Below, piece by piece: positions 17,547 through 25,402 of a DNA stretch of 64,000 nt; the stretch's first letter is position 1, and each line of letters begins with the position of its first letter. Under the pieces are notes generated by a model. It saw nothing but the letters and a program-made list of their open reading frames with translations, had not been told where the DNA came from and ran no database searches. The DNA is from Comamonadaceae bacterium CG12_big_fil_rev_8_21_14_0_65_59_15. Lineage in GTDB: Bacteria; Pseudomonadota; Gammaproteobacteria; Burkholderiales; Burkholderiaceae_C. The stretch is taken from positions 1 to 64,000 of the forward strand of contig PCUV01000057.1 of NCBI GenBank assembly GCA_002786915.1, read 5' to 3'. A program made the position numbers and the translations under genes.

Positions 17547-18167
17547 ATGGCCATGAAACTGATCGGATCCAACACCAGCCCGTATGTACGCAAGGTGCGC
17601 GTGGTGATGGCAGAAAAGAAGCTGGAGTGTGATTTTGTGCTGGAAGACGTTTGGTCTGACGACACCCACATCACGCAGTCCAACCCGCTGGGCAAGGTGC
17701 CGTGCCTGATCATGGAAGGCGGCGAAGCCATTTTTGATTCGCGCGTGATTGTTGAATACTTTGATGCGCTCTCGCCGGTGGGCAAACTCATTCCGGCGCT
17801 GGGTCGTGAGCGCGCTGAAGTCAAAACCTGGGAGGCGCTGGCCGACGGCGTGCTGGACGCCGCTATCCTGGCGCGGCTGGAGGCCACCTGGAAAGGCCGC
17901 ACCAAGGCGCAACGCAGTCAGGCCTGGATTGGCCGCCAACTGGACAAGGTCAACGCTGCGCTGGCCGCCATGAACAAGGGGTTGGGCGAACAGCCCTTTT
18001 GTGTTGGCATCCACCTGACACTGGCCGACATTGCCGTAGGCGTGGCGCTGTCGTACCTGAGTTTTCGGTTTCCAGAAATTGCCTGGCGTGACACCTACCC
18101 GAATTTGGCCAAACTGCACGACAAGCTGGCGCAGCGCCAAAGCTTCATCGACAGCCAACCTGCTTGA
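17547..18167 (+). CDS. Glutathione S-transferase family protein (YibF-like)
   Basis: A 206-residue cytosolic transferase. The thioredoxin-like N domain has S-P-Y-V-R-K-V-R near residue 10 (a serine at the usual catalytic position), the cis-proline segment G-K-V-P-C-L near 50 and the glutathione-binding D-S-R-V-I-V-E-Y near 65. The C domain is helical with the L-T-L-A-D-I-A-V-G N-capping motif near 160. The substrate is not predictable. The ATG two codons later (17553) is an alternative start. Confidence 0.92.
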   Translation: MAMKLIGSNTSPYVRKVRVVMAEKKLECDFVLEDVWSDDTHITQSNPLGKVPCLIMEGGEAIFDSRVIVEYFDALSPVGKLIPALGRERAEVKTWEALADGVLDAAILARLEATWKGRTKAQRSQAWIGRQLDKVNAALAAMNKGLGEQPFCVGIHLTLADIAVGVALSYLSFRFPEIAWRDTYPNLAKLHDKLAQRQSFIDSQPA

Positions 18168-18283
18168 TCCTGTCGGGTCTGCGTTGAGGCGCGCCCTGAT
18201 GGTGTAAATTTTGACCGCAAGCGTTACGAGTTCTTACACCTTGCCCTGCGACAGAGCCAAAGCCCTGCGCTATATTGAAGGCC

Positions 18284-18502
18284 ATGGCAATTCCTTCCAA
18301 ACCCCTTTATAAGACCGTGTACAAATGCCGCGACTGCGGCTCACCGAGTTACCAACCCGTGATTGACCGTGCGCAAAACGGTGCCTTGCTGCCCAACGGG
18401 CAATACCGCTGTACTGGTTGTCGGTCTATTTTTTCCAGCGTGCGCGCCTGGTGGACACCACGGCGCACCCCCGACTTTCAAGCCAGTCGGGCTTTCAGCT
18501 GA
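18284..18502 (+). CDS. Small zinc-ribbon protein
   Basis: A 72-residue protein starting M-A-I-P-S-K-P-L-Y-K. Two Cys-x-x-Cys pairs (C-R-D-C near 15 and C-T-G-C near 45) form a probable zinc ribbon. I know similar small proteins from Burkholderiales genomes, but their function is unknown to me. A TTG three codons earlier is open, but the ATG fits the conserved opening. It ends two bases before a composite palindromic repeat. Confidence 0.75.
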   Translation: MAIPSKPLYKTVYKCRDCGSPSYQPVIDRAQNGALLPNGQYRCTGCRSIFSSVRAWWTPRRTPDFQASRAFS

Positions 18503-18504
18503 GC

Positions 18505-18578
18505 GGCTGTCATTGCGGACCCCGATCCGCAATCCATGACCCCAAAGACATGGATGCCGGATTCTGTCCGGCAGGACA
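18505..18578 (+). repeat. Composite palindromic repeat, copy B (both modules)
   Basis: The same order as copy A: TTGCGGAC hairpin module, TCCATGA spacer, then ATGCCGGA/TCCGGCA hairpin ending in GGACA instead of TGACA. It lies directly downstream of the zinc-ribbon gene and before the convergent NTF2-like gene, where it may act as a shared 3' end. Confidence 0.8.
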
Positions 18579-18608
18579 ATCGTCTGGGTGCTCGAACGCT
18601 GCCTTGCG

Positions 18609-19070
18609 TCAGGCCAAGCGCCTTTTCAACCAGCGCAACGCGCCACCCACCAGCGGTAACTTCTCGTACAACTCTTCGGCTGCGTCCCAGTAGTCGCGGT
18701 GCAGCGTCACCAAGCCCGCGTCTGACAAGACCAGATGCGTGGCGCCGCAGATGCACTGCACCACGCCCGGCTGGTAGCTCTTGAAGCCAAAGAAAAAATC
18801 CCAGGTCAAAAAGCATTGCGGCCCTTGCTGCACTTGAGCTGTCACCACAAAGCGCGGCGCTTCCAGCTTGTCAAACATGTGCTCAAAAATGCGCCGGATC
18901 GCAGCCACCCCAGTGACATCGTTGAACGGGTCCTTGAAGCGTGCGTCAGGCGCGTAATAGTCGCCCAGCTGCGCCAGGCTGGCCGGGCTGAGCGCCTCGA
19001 AATAGCGCACCAGTGCCGCTACCGCCGCCGGGTTGCCAGCCTGAGTGTCTGAATGAACGGGGAGATTCAC
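18609..19070 (-). CDS. NTF2-like (SnoaL-type) nuclear transport factor 2 family protein
   Basis: A 153-residue cone-shaped NTF2-like protein: V-A-A-L-V-R-Y-F-E-A-L ... Y-A-P-D-A-R-F-K-D-P-F in the first half, then W-D-F-F-F-G-F. The GTG start at 19070 overlaps the SDR stop (GTGA), which decides the start over the longer open frame. It is the last gene of the minus-strand lipid/light-type cluster. Members of this family are often found beside SDR, DUF3833 and CFA genes. Ligand unknown. Confidence 0.82.
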   Translation of the reverse strand: MNLPVHSDTQAGNPAAVAALVRYFEALSPASLAQLGDYYAPDARFKDPFNDVTGVAAIRRIFEHMFDKLEAPRFVVTAQVQQGPQCFLTWDFFFGFKSYQPGVVQCICGATHLVLSDAGLVTLHRDYWDAAEELYEKLPLVGGALRWLKRRLA

Positions 19071-19846
19071 TGTGTGACGCCTTGCACGATGGAAAAATAA
19101 GCCCGGTAGGGTAGCAGGCGCAGCAGCTTGAGCCACAGGGTAAAGCGTTTGGGAAAGTGGATTTCAAACTGCCCGCGCGCCCAGCCCTTCAGAATGGCCT
19201 GCGCGGCTTGGTCGGGCGTGAGCAGGGCGGGCATGGCAAAGTCGTTTTGCGCCGTCAGCGGCGTCTGCACAAAGCCGGGGTTAATGATCGACGTGCCCAG
19301 CCCCAGCGGATGCAAGTCCAGGTACAGCGCTTCGGCCAGGTTGATCAACGCCGCCTTGGTGGGCCCGTAGGCCAGGCTGTTGGGCAGGCCACCATAACCG
19401 GCCACGCTGCCCACCAGGCTGAAGTGCCCTTGGCCGCGTGCGCGCAACGCGGGCAGCACCGCGTCTAGCAAATACAGCGCGCCCAGGTAATTGACCTCGC
19501 AGTGGTGCTTGAGCACGTCTAGGCTCAGGGTGTCAGCGCGCATCGGCACGTAATGCCCGGCGCAATACACCACGCAGTCCAGTGGTCCCTGTTCCAACAA
19601 CCCGGTCGCCGCGCGTTGCACCGCTTGCGGGTCGGTTGCGTCCAGCGGCAACGCCTGGCAACCCGGGTGGGCTTGGGCAAACGTTTGCAGGGCCGCAGCG
19701 TTGCGCGCCGATACCACCACGCGCGCGCCCTGCGTCAGCAGCGCCTGCGCCGTGGCCTGGCCGATGCCGCTGGAGGCGCCCACAATCCACACGGTGCGAC
19801 CGTGCCAGTCTTGCAGCGGTGGGTTCAAAGGGCGCAATAGGGGCAT
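19067..19846 (-). CDS. Short-chain dehydrogenase/reductase
   Basis: A 259-residue classical SDR. The cofactor motif G-A-S-S-G-I-G is near residue 22 and the catalytic Ser ... Y-G-P-T-K near 145-160 (Y-x-x-x-K, here preceded by S-L-A). NAD(P)H-dependent oxidation or reduction of an unknown alcohol/carbonyl. The ATG at 19846 is preferred over a TTG at 19858. It overlaps the NTF2-like gene by four bases. A single palindromic repeat module lies between it and the DUF3833 gene. Confidence 0.9.
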   Translation of the reverse strand: MPLLRPLNPPLQDWHGRTVWIVGASSGIGQATAQALLTQGARVVVSARNAAALQTFAQAHPGCQALPLDATDPQAVQRAATGLLEQGPLDCVVYCAGHYVPMRADTLSLDVLKHHCEVNYLGALYLLDAVLPALRARGQGHFSLVGSVAGYGGLPNSLAYGPTKAALINLAEALYLDLHPLGLGTSIINPGFVQTPLTAQNDFAMPALLTPDQAAQAILKGWARGQFEIHFPKRFTLWLKLLRLLPYRAYFSIVQGVTQ

Positions 19847-19872
19847 GCCGGTTCTCAATGAGAGTCTCTGTT

Positions 19873-19903
19873 GTCATGCCGGGCTACGAGCCGGCATCCA
19901 TGA
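19873..19903 (-). repeat. Composite repeat, module 2 only (copy C)
   Basis: GTCATGCCGG then CCGGCATCCATG, the second half of the composite palindromic repeat, in reverse orientation. It sits in the 75-base gap between the DUF3833 and SDR genes. Confidence 0.7.
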
Positions 19904-19921
19904 GCGGGTTGCATGGCTTGG

Positions 19922-20620
19922 TCAGTTCTTGGTAAACGCCAGCGTCACGTCACCCAGATGGACGCCAAACTTGCTCATGCGGGCCTTGTTGAGCATGACG
20001 CCGTCACCCATCAGGTACATCCAGTCGTCAAACTGCACCTCGTACACCGTACCGTCCACCGGCAGCGCCAGCGTGTAAGCCCAATGGAACGCGTTGCCGC
20101 GCGTTTGCCCGGCGGCGCTGCCCACCACGTCGTCGGCACGCCCGCTGTAGCGCCCCTCGCCCAGATGCGTCAGGTGCCAGACGCGCTTTTGCGTGCTGCC
20201 GTCGCTGTAGGTAAAGGATTCGTCCAGCACACCCTCATCACCCTGCCAGCTGCACTGCATCAGCACGGTAAAACGCTTGACCACCGTGCCCGAACGGTCG
20301 GTAAAGATGCCGTAGGCCTTGAACGTGCCGTTGAAGTAGTCGCGCAGGTCCAGTGCCGGTTGCTGGCTGGCGTAGCTGTCGAGCGACTGTGACGCGCAAC
20401 CGGCCAGTGACAAACCTGCCAGGGCGGTGGCGCCCAGCAGGAATCGGCGGCGCAGCGTGCTCCCAGCAGGCGCTTGCCATGTTGTTACCCCGGAAACGAC
20501 CCGGAGTCTGTGGTTCAGGGGGTATGGATTGCGGATCGTGGCCCGCAATGACACATCCGCTGCACGCGTCCGGATGGTCGCGTCACGCCGTGAGGTGGAA
20601 AAATAATCAAGCAGGTTCAT
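19922..20620 (-). CDS. DUF3833 lipoprotein with repeat-derived N-terminal extension
   Basis: The domain Y-F-N-G-T-F-K-A-Y-G-I-F ... W-A-Y-T-L-A-L-P ... M-Y-L-M-G-D-G-V-M-L is DUF3833, found with CFA, SDR and chalcone-isomerase-like genes in light/singlet-oxygen clusters. The lipoprotein signal L-R-R-R-F-L-L-G-A ... S-L-A-G-C begins only near residue 55. The ATG at 20620 overlaps the upstream MFS stop (ATGA), so it is the expected start of 232 residues. Between that start and the signal lies module 1 of the dispersed palindromic repeat (20524-20554), which has been read through in frame. The real start may now be a rare codon nearer the signal. Confidence 0.8.
   Translation of the reverse strand: MNLLDYFSTSRRDATIRTRAADVSLRATIRNPYPLNHRLRVVSGVTTWQAPAGSTLRRRFLLGATALAGLSLAGCASQSLDSYASQQPALDLRDYFNGTFKAYGIFTDRSGTVVKRFTVLMQCSWQGDEGVLDESFTYSDGSTQKRVWHLTHLGEGRYSGRADDVVGSAAGQTRGNAFHWAYTLALPVDGTVYEVQFDDWMYLMGDGVMLNKARMSKFGVHLGDVTLAFTKN
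20524..20554 (-). repeat. Composite repeat, module 1 only (copy D), inside the DUF3833 reading frame
   Basis: On the minus strand TGTCATTGCGG ... CCGCAATCC, matching module 1 of copies A, B and E. It lies between the coupled start codon and the lipoprotein signal of the DUF3833 gene. Confidence 0.75.
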
Positions 20621-22002
20621 GGTGTCTTTCGGATGATCAAGGTGTAGAGCAACAGAGCGGCGCATGTCTTGAGCAGGCATGGCACCACGCAATAGGCTAG
20701 CGTGAGCGTTTGCAGTGCCTGTGCATCGGTGGCACCGGGCTGGTAGCCCAGCCAGCCCAGCGCGGGCAAGGCCACACCGGCTGCCAGCGCCAGGTTGAGC
20801 TTGCTGACAAAGGCCCACCAGCCAAAGTAAGCGCCCTCGGCGTGCTGCTGGTCACCACTGCGCTGGATCACGCCCGCCAGCAGGGCCGCAGGCAGCGCCA
20901 GGTCGGTGCTCAGCGCCACGCCCGACAAGGCGCACACCGCCACAAACCAGGCGGCGTCGCCTTCGTCCAACGCGGCGGCAAACGCAAACACCGCCACGGC
21001 CAGCAGCATGCCCGCAGCCCAGGTGCGCGCCAGCCCCCAGCGCGGTACGCAGCGCAACCACAGGGGAATGCTCAGCGCCGCGCAGGCAAAGTAGCTGCCC
21101 AGAAACACCGGTTCCATACTGGCTGGAGCGCGCAGCCGATCTTGCACATAAAACAGCAGCAGCGTGGCGGGCAGCGCACTGGCAATGCCGTTGACCATGA
21201 ACACGGCCAGCAGGTGCCTGAATGCGGCGTGCCGCCAAGGGTGCAGCAACGTGACCGGGCGCAGCGCAAAGCCAGGCTGTGGCCCGGCATCCAGTTGGAG
21301 CGGCCGGGGAGCACCGCACCAGGCCAGCCAACCCGCACCAACAGCTACGATAAAAAAAGCTGCTGTGGCAGGTAAACCCATGGCAACCGGCGCAATCGAT
21401 GCAATCAACACACCCACCAACCCGAGCCCTTCACGCCACGCCACCACGCGGCTGCGATACAGCGCGTTGCCGCCGAGGCGCGCGCCCCAGGCCTGGTGCA
21501 CGATGGTCAATGCGCTGAACGCCAGCGTGGTCAGCGCCAGCGTGCCGGCCAGCCAGGGCAGCAGGGTGGATGCACGGGCTTGCAGCGCCAAGGGCGGAAA
21601 AAACAGCAGGCAAAAGCCCAGGCACATCAGCAACCCCACTGCAGCAGCCCAGTTGAGCGTGGTCTGGGGGGCGCGCAACTGGTCGGCCCAGCGCCCCAGC
21701 AGAGGGTCAACCACGGTGTCGAGCAGGCGTACCGCCAGCAACACCGCGCCCAAGCTGGCCAGCGGCACGCCAAACTCGCGCGCGTAATGGTTGGGCAACA
21801 GCACGTACAGCGGCAGCGCCACAAAGGCCAGCGGCAAGCCCATGAGCCCGTAGCGCCAGCCTTGCTGCCACGGTAGCGATTCGCCTGGCACAGCACCATA
21901 TTTTCCTGCGTGGCCGCCATCAGTCGATGCCTGCAACGACGCTTGCAACGGGGTGATGCCGTGCGTGCCTGGAGCCTGCGCCGACAGCGTGCGGGCGGTC
22001 AT
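20617..22002 (-). CDS. MFS transporter, glycoside-pentoside-hexuronide (MelB-like) type
   Basis: A 461-residue integral membrane carrier with about 12 hydrophobic spans. The early segment G-L-P-L-A-F-V-A-L-P-L-Y-V-L-L-P-N-H-Y and later D-T-V-V-D-P-L-L-G-R-W-A-D are typical of the MFS_2/GPH branch. The ATG at 22002 overlaps the stop of the chalcone-isomerase-like gene (ATGA); the frame is open further up but only as a shadow. It in turn overlaps the DUF3833 start. The substrate is unknown; context suggests a lipid or light-response metabolite. Confidence 0.88.
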   Translation of the reverse strand: MTARTLSAQAPGTHGITPLQASLQASTDGGHAGKYGAVPGESLPWQQGWRYGLMGLPLAFVALPLYVLLPNHYAREFGVPLASLGAVLLAVRLLDTVVDPLLGRWADQLRAPQTTLNWAAAVGLLMCLGFCLLFFPPLALQARASTLLPWLAGTLALTTLAFSALTIVHQAWGARLGGNALYRSRVVAWREGLGLVGVLIASIAPVAMGLPATAAFFIVAVGAGWLAWCGAPRPLQLDAGPQPGFALRPVTLLHPWRHAAFRHLLAVFMVNGIASALPATLLLFYVQDRLRAPASMEPVFLGSYFACAALSIPLWLRCVPRWGLARTWAAGMLLAVAVFAFAAALDEGDAAWFVAVCALSGVALSTDLALPAALLAGVIQRSGDQQHAEGAYFGWWAFVSKLNLALAAGVALPALGWLGYQPGATDAQALQTLTLAYCVVPCLLKTCAALLLYTLIIRKTP

Positions 22003-22559
22003 GGCGCAGCCCCAGCCAGCAAGGCCTGGCGCATGGCGGGTTCGCTGGTGGCATCCCCCAGCCAGATGCCAAAAAAGCGCGCTGCAAACACGTCGTCGTC
22101 GATCTGGCCACGCGCTGCTCCATTGAACCAGAAGCGTGCGCCCTCGCCGGGGTGCCACAGCCCGGTGAGCCGGTCGCCGTCTCGCACGTCGGGAAAGACG
22201 CACGCCATGGCCGCCAGCCAACGCGTGGCCAGTGCGTCGTCCAGCGGCCCCTGGCGGCGCATTTCTGTCATCGAGCGCTCGGCAATGGCCTGCCCGCGCA
22301 GGTTGCGCAGGTAGGTCAGGCTCAGCGCCAGCGCGTGCGCGCCCAAACGGCTGGCCTGGAAACCGGGTTCCACCCACAACTGCGCTTCGTACACCTCAAA
22401 GCCCCAGAAACGCAGGCGTGCGCTGCCGCTGAAGACCGCGTCGGGCAAGTTCGCTGCCACCTCGGGCCAAGGGGTCGGGGCGGTTTGTTGGGCGCGCACA
22501 CGGGACATCCAGGCAGCGGATGCGATGGCCAGCGTACCCAGGGTCCTTCGGCGTGACAT
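21999..22559 (-). CDS. Exported chalcone-isomerase-like protein
   Basis: 186 residues. A twin-Arg/Lys-rich start (M-S-R-R-R-T-L) and hydrophobic stretch ending S-R-V-R-A-Q indicate export. The body, with L-R-F-W-G-F-E-V-Y-E-A-Q-L-W and a late F-F-G-I-W-L-G-D, is the chalcone isomerase-like domain of bacterial periplasmic proteins; these probably bind fatty acids and need not isomerise chalcones. A start at 22586 would add nine residues. It heads a run of four-base overlaps into the MFS and DUF3833 genes. Confidence 0.8.
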   Translation of the reverse strand: MSRRRTLGTLAIASAAWMSRVRAQQTAPTPWPEVAANLPDAVFSGSARLRFWGFEVYEAQLWVEPGFQASRLGAHALALSLTYLRNLRGQAIAERSMTEMRRQGPLDDALATRWLAAMACVFPDVRDGDRLTGLWHPGEGARFWFNGAARGQIDDDVFAARFFGIWLGDATSEPAMRQALLAGAAP

Positions 22560-22627
22560 GCGTTGCGCTTTTTGGGGATGTGTCATGGTGATCACATGTT
22601 TTGCGCATGAACCCGCGCAGCGGCAGT

Positions 22628-22677
22628 CTTTGGCGGCCTCCTCATGCTGGAGTAACAGAAATCGTCGGCCGCCAAAG
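22628..22677 (+). repeat. Paired-stem hairpin repeat, copy 1
   Basis: CTTTGGCGGCC at 22628-22638 pairs perfectly with GGCCGCCAAAG at 22667-22677. The 28-base loop contains TCATGCTGGAGTAACAG and GAAATCGTC, with an inner CTG/CAG pair. Just downstream CCAGC ... GCTGG (22678-22693) makes a second hairpin that is also present beside copy 3. Confidence 0.8.
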
Positions 22678-22744
22678 CCAGCCACTGCGCTGGGACGTTC
22701 AAAATGATGAGGTCTGAATTGCTCTGGGCGTGCCCCCATCCCAA

Positions 22745-22765
22745 CCTTCCCCCAGCGGGGGAAGG
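22745..22765. repeat. C-run/G-run hairpin
   Basis: CCTTCCCCC (22745-22753) and GGGGGAAGG (22757-22765) form a 9-bp perfect stem with a three-base loop AGC. This type of short hairpin is common between genes in betaproteobacteria. No U-tract follows. Confidence 0.7.
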
Positions 22766-22887
22766 GGTAAAACATCCTGTGCGACTGAATTCTTGGCGCG
22801 ATCTGCAAAGGCTTCGATCGTCAGAGATCAATTGGATTGGCTTCACAGAACGCCAGCGCGTCCGATACATCGCGTGGCAATCGGTAT

Positions 22888-22931
22888 CGGGCAGCGCCGA
22901 TTTCTGGTACCCCAGCATGAGGCGCTGCCCG
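22888..22931 (-). repeat. Paired-stem hairpin repeat, copy 2 (inverted)
   Basis: CGGGCAGCGCC at 22888-22898 pairs perfectly with GGCGCTGCCCG at 22921-22931. Read on the minus strand the 22-base loop is TCATGCTGGGGTACCAG then AAATC, nearly identical to copy 1, while the stem sequence is entirely different. Confidence 0.8.
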
Positions 22932-23114
22932 GTACCGGTTGGCGCGCGGGGCATGCCCACACAGCCCGTAGCGCAGGGTAGCCCGACACAACCGGCCACC
23001 AAACATCCGACAGCAAACCCAGCAGCTGGGCAAGCCACGGAACGGCCCAAGTGATAACGTACCGTGACACCACGCCTCTGGTGTGATGTCGAACCAAAAA
23101 GGCGCATCACCCCA

Positions 23115-24365
23115 TCACCCCCGCTTGCGCAGCGTGTACTGCACCACGTCGATGTTGTTTTCCATGAACGCGGCTTCGCAGTAGGCCAGGTAAAACTCCC
23201 AGATGCGCACAAAGCGCTCGTCAAAGCCGCCCTGCAGCACCTCATCACGATGGGCCAGAAAAGATTCACGCCAACGTTTGAGCGTCTCACCATAATCGTG
23301 GCCAAAGGCAAACTCGTCCATCACCTCCAGCCCCGCAGCGTGCGCCTGCGCGCGAAATTCGCGCGGGCAGGGCAGGCAGCCGCCCGGAAAGATGTACTGC
23401 TGAATGAAATCGGTGCTGTGGATGTAGCGCTCAAACAGCGCGTCATCGATCACGATGCTTTGCACACACGCGTGCCCACCGGGCTTGAGCAGCTTGGTTA
23501 TGGTGGCAAAGTAGGTAGGCCAATACTCGCGCCCCACCGCTTCGACCATTTCGATGGAGCAGATCGCGTCAAACGGTGCGTCGGTAATGTCACGGTAATC
23601 CTGCAGGCGCAGGTCGGCTTGCTGCGCCAGGCCCAGGCGCGCCAAGCGCTGCTGGGCAAACGCCAGCTGCTCGGTGCTGAGCGTGACGCCGGTGACGTGC
23701 GCGCCAAATTCGGTGGCGGCCTTTTCGGCCAGCGCGCCCCAGCCACAGCCAATTTCAAGCACCCTGCTGCCGGGCTGCACACCGGCTTGTGCGAGCGCAC
23801 GACGCACCTTGGTGTGCTGCGCCTGCGCCATGGGCTGCGTCAGGTCGCCGTCAAAAATGGCGGCCGAATAGTTCATGGTCTCGTCCAGCCACAGGCGGTA
23901 AAACGCGTTGCCCAGGTCGTAGTGGGCGTGGATGTTTTTTTGGCTGTTGGCGCGCGTGTTGCGGTTGAGCAGATGTTTGATGCGGTAGGCCAGCCGCCCC
24001 AGCCAGCTGCCGTACACCACCTGCTCCATCTGCTGGCGGTTCTGGATCAACACGCGCAGCAGCTCGGTCAGGTTGGGCGTGCTCCAGTGCCCGTCGAGGT
24101 AGCTCTCAGCAAACCCGATGTCGCCCGACTTGAGCGCGGCTTGCAGTGGCTGCCAGTTGTGCAGCACCAGCGTGGCGTGTGGCAGCGTCTGCGCGCCAAA
24201 GCGCTGCATGGCGCCGCCGGGTAGTTGTACTGTGAGGCTGCCGTGCTTCAATTGTTGTAACAGCTTGAGCACAACCCGTGCGGGTGCAGGCGTATTTTCT
24301 TGCGTGTTGAAAACCTCTGCGCAGGCGCTGGCGGTGCGGCTTTCGGTGCGGGCTGATGCGTTCAT
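23115..24365 (-). CDS. cfa: Cyclopropane-fatty-acyl-phospholipid synthase-like methyltransferase
   Basis: 416 residues from the ATG at 24365 (the open frame runs on into the DUF1365 gene). SAM site V-L-E-I-G-C-G-W-G-A-L near residue 200, family segments H-Y-D-L-G-N-A-F-Y and M-N-Y-S-A-A-I-F near 140-165, and later I-E-M-V-E-A-V-G and I-Q-Q-Y-I-F-P-G-G. Members methylate unsaturated acyl chains of phospholipids to cyclopropane, methylated or furan fatty acids. Being next to DUF1365 and an FAD oxidoreductase suggests the UfaM-type branch (methyl-branched/furan fatty acids in Rhodobacter) as well as ordinary Cfa. It follows DUF1365 by 14 bases. Confidence 0.88.
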   Translation of the reverse strand: MNASARTESRTASACAEVFNTQENTPAPARVVLKLLQQLKHGSLTVQLPGGAMQRFGAQTLPHATLVLHNWQPLQAALKSGDIGFAESYLDGHWSTPNLTELLRVLIQNRQQMEQVVYGSWLGRLAYRIKHLLNRNTRANSQKNIHAHYDLGNAFYRLWLDETMNYSAAIFDGDLTQPMAQAQHTKVRRALAQAGVQPGSRVLEIGCGWGALAEKAATEFGAHVTGVTLSTEQLAFAQQRLARLGLAQQADLRLQDYRDITDAPFDAICSIEMVEAVGREYWPTYFATITKLLKPGGHACVQSIVIDDALFERYIHSTDFIQQYIFPGGCLPCPREFRAQAHAAGLEVMDEFAFGHDYGETLKRWRESFLAHRDEVLQGGFDERFVRIWEFYLAYCEAAFMENNIDVVQYTLRKRG

Positions 24366-24379
24366 GGGCGTGCGGCTCC

Positions 24380-25219
24380 TCAACGGGTGGTGAAATGAAC
24401 GGGCGGCGCGGGTTTGCGGAAAAACGGCGCGTGCTTGATAAACAGCCGCAGCGCGTGCCAGTGGATGCGCGCCACCACCGCCAGCGTCATCAGCGGGTAG
24501 TGCAGCAGGGCGTGGCGGGTGGCTGTGGCCGTGAGGGGTTGCAACTGGCCGCCCACACTGGTCTGGATCAAGGGGCCCGCGGCATCGTCGTAGTCCACGC
24601 GCGCCACGGTGCGCGTCAGGTCGGGCGTGCGCATGAAGCGAAAGCGGTAGCTGCCCTCCACCTTGCAAAAGGGCGACACGTGAAACACCTTGGCCGCGCG
24701 CAGCTCCACGCCAAAAGCGGGTGCGTCCAGCAGGTAACAGTGGCGCTCGCCAAAGGTGTTATTCACCTCGGCCACAATCGCGCGCAGGCTGCCGTCGCTG
24801 CGGTGGCAATACCAGAAGCTCACCGGCTTGAAGGTAAAGCCCAGCACGCGCGGGTAGGTGTGCAACCAGACCTCGCCCTGCGCTTCGGTGATGCCTTCGC
24901 GCGCCAGCAGCTCGTCCAGCCACGCCAGCGCGCCGCCCTGCTCCGCGCTGCGCCCGTCGCCATGGTCTGCGTCATAAAAGCTCAGCGCCGCGCGGCGGTT
25001 GCGCACCAGTGCGCCTGGCCCGTCGCGCTGCAAACTGCGCATGGGCAGAAACAGGAAATAGGTGGGGTACACAAACGCATGGTGGCGCGGACGCAGCCGG
25101 GTGTGGCGCACCTCGCCAAAGCCGATCAGTGCCTGCGCAGGTGCCGCCAACGGTGGTGCAGTGACCGCACGGGTGACCGCTGATTCATCAGAAACCATAG
25201 CTGCTTGCGCTTGATTCAT
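24380..25219 (-). CDS. DUF1365 family protein
   Basis: 279 residues. Core segments G-E-V-R-H-T-R-L-R-P-R-H-H-A-F-V-Y near 50, P-V-S-F-W-Y-C-H near 133 and F-H-V-S-P-F-C near 180 identify DUF1365. The function is not established. The gene occurs constantly between an FAD-dependent oxidoreductase and a CFA-like methyltransferase, as here, so it is presumed to act in the same lipid modification. It is the second gene after the FAD oxidoreductase, but a 155-bp hairpin-like element separates the two. Confidence 0.88.
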   Translation of the reverse strand: MNQAQAAMVSDESAVTRAVTAPPLAAPAQALIGFGEVRHTRLRPRHHAFVYPTYFLFLPMRSLQRDGPGALVRNRRAALSFYDADHGDGRSAEQGGALAWLDELLAREGITEAQGEVWLHTYPRVLGFTFKPVSFWYCHRSDGSLRAIVAEVNNTFGERHCYLLDAPAFGVELRAAKVFHVSPFCKVEGSYRFRFMRTPDLTRTVARVDYDDAAGPLIQTSVGGQLQPLTATATRHALLHYPLMTLAVVARIHWHALRLFIKHAPFFRKPAPPVHFTTR

Positions 25220-25230
25220 AAGGGTAAGGA

Positions 25231-25385
25231 GTTCGTTTCACCCAAATGCTTACATGAAATCGCGTCTTTTCCAGCCATGCGTCGTTGTTCGTCGTTGCAA
25301 TAGCTGCGGCTATTTCGCCTCCTCTGGCCTAGCCTGACTGAAAAATCCATCGATTTCATTGCGTAACCTTTTTGATGAAACGAAC
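25231..25385. repeat. MITE-like inverted-repeat element
   Basis: GTTCGTTTCA (25231-25240) is exactly mirrored by TGAAACGAAC (25376-25385). Inside the ends, the left arm TTACATGAAATCG and the complement of the right arm TTACGCAATGAAATCG also match, so the two halves fold into a long imperfect hairpin. A small hairpin AATAGC/GCTATT lies in the middle (about 25298-25313). There is no open reading frame of substance. It interrupts an otherwise tight gene cluster. Confidence 0.65.
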
Positions 25386-25402
25386 TACCAGCGGCCAATT
25401 TG

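Larger units (their letters stand above)
22560..23114. other. Repeat-rich intergenic region splitting the lipid cluster
   Basis: 555 bases between the methyltransferase stop and the chalcone-isomerase-like start. It holds two members of the paired-stem repeat family in opposite orientation (22628-22677, 22888-22931), a C-run/G-run hairpin (22745-22765), and an ACACCA/TGGTGT hairpin near 23070-23088. A minus-strand frame through 22800-23060 has a hydrophobic Cys/Gly/Ala-rich stretch and could encode a small exported protein, but it crosses a repeat and I do not call it. Confidence 0.55.

Noticed and set aside
22628-22693. Integron attC site
   Set aside because: Folded layout is suggestive, but there is no integrase, cassette gene or attC core GTTRRRY next to it.
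22800-23060. Possible small exported Cys/Gly-rich protein on the minus strand
   Set aside because: Runs through a structured repeat and lacks a good start and ribosome-binding site.
25216-25398. 60-codon frame inside the MITE-like element
   Set aside because: Follows the inverted repeat rather than a gene; no motif and no ribosome-binding site.
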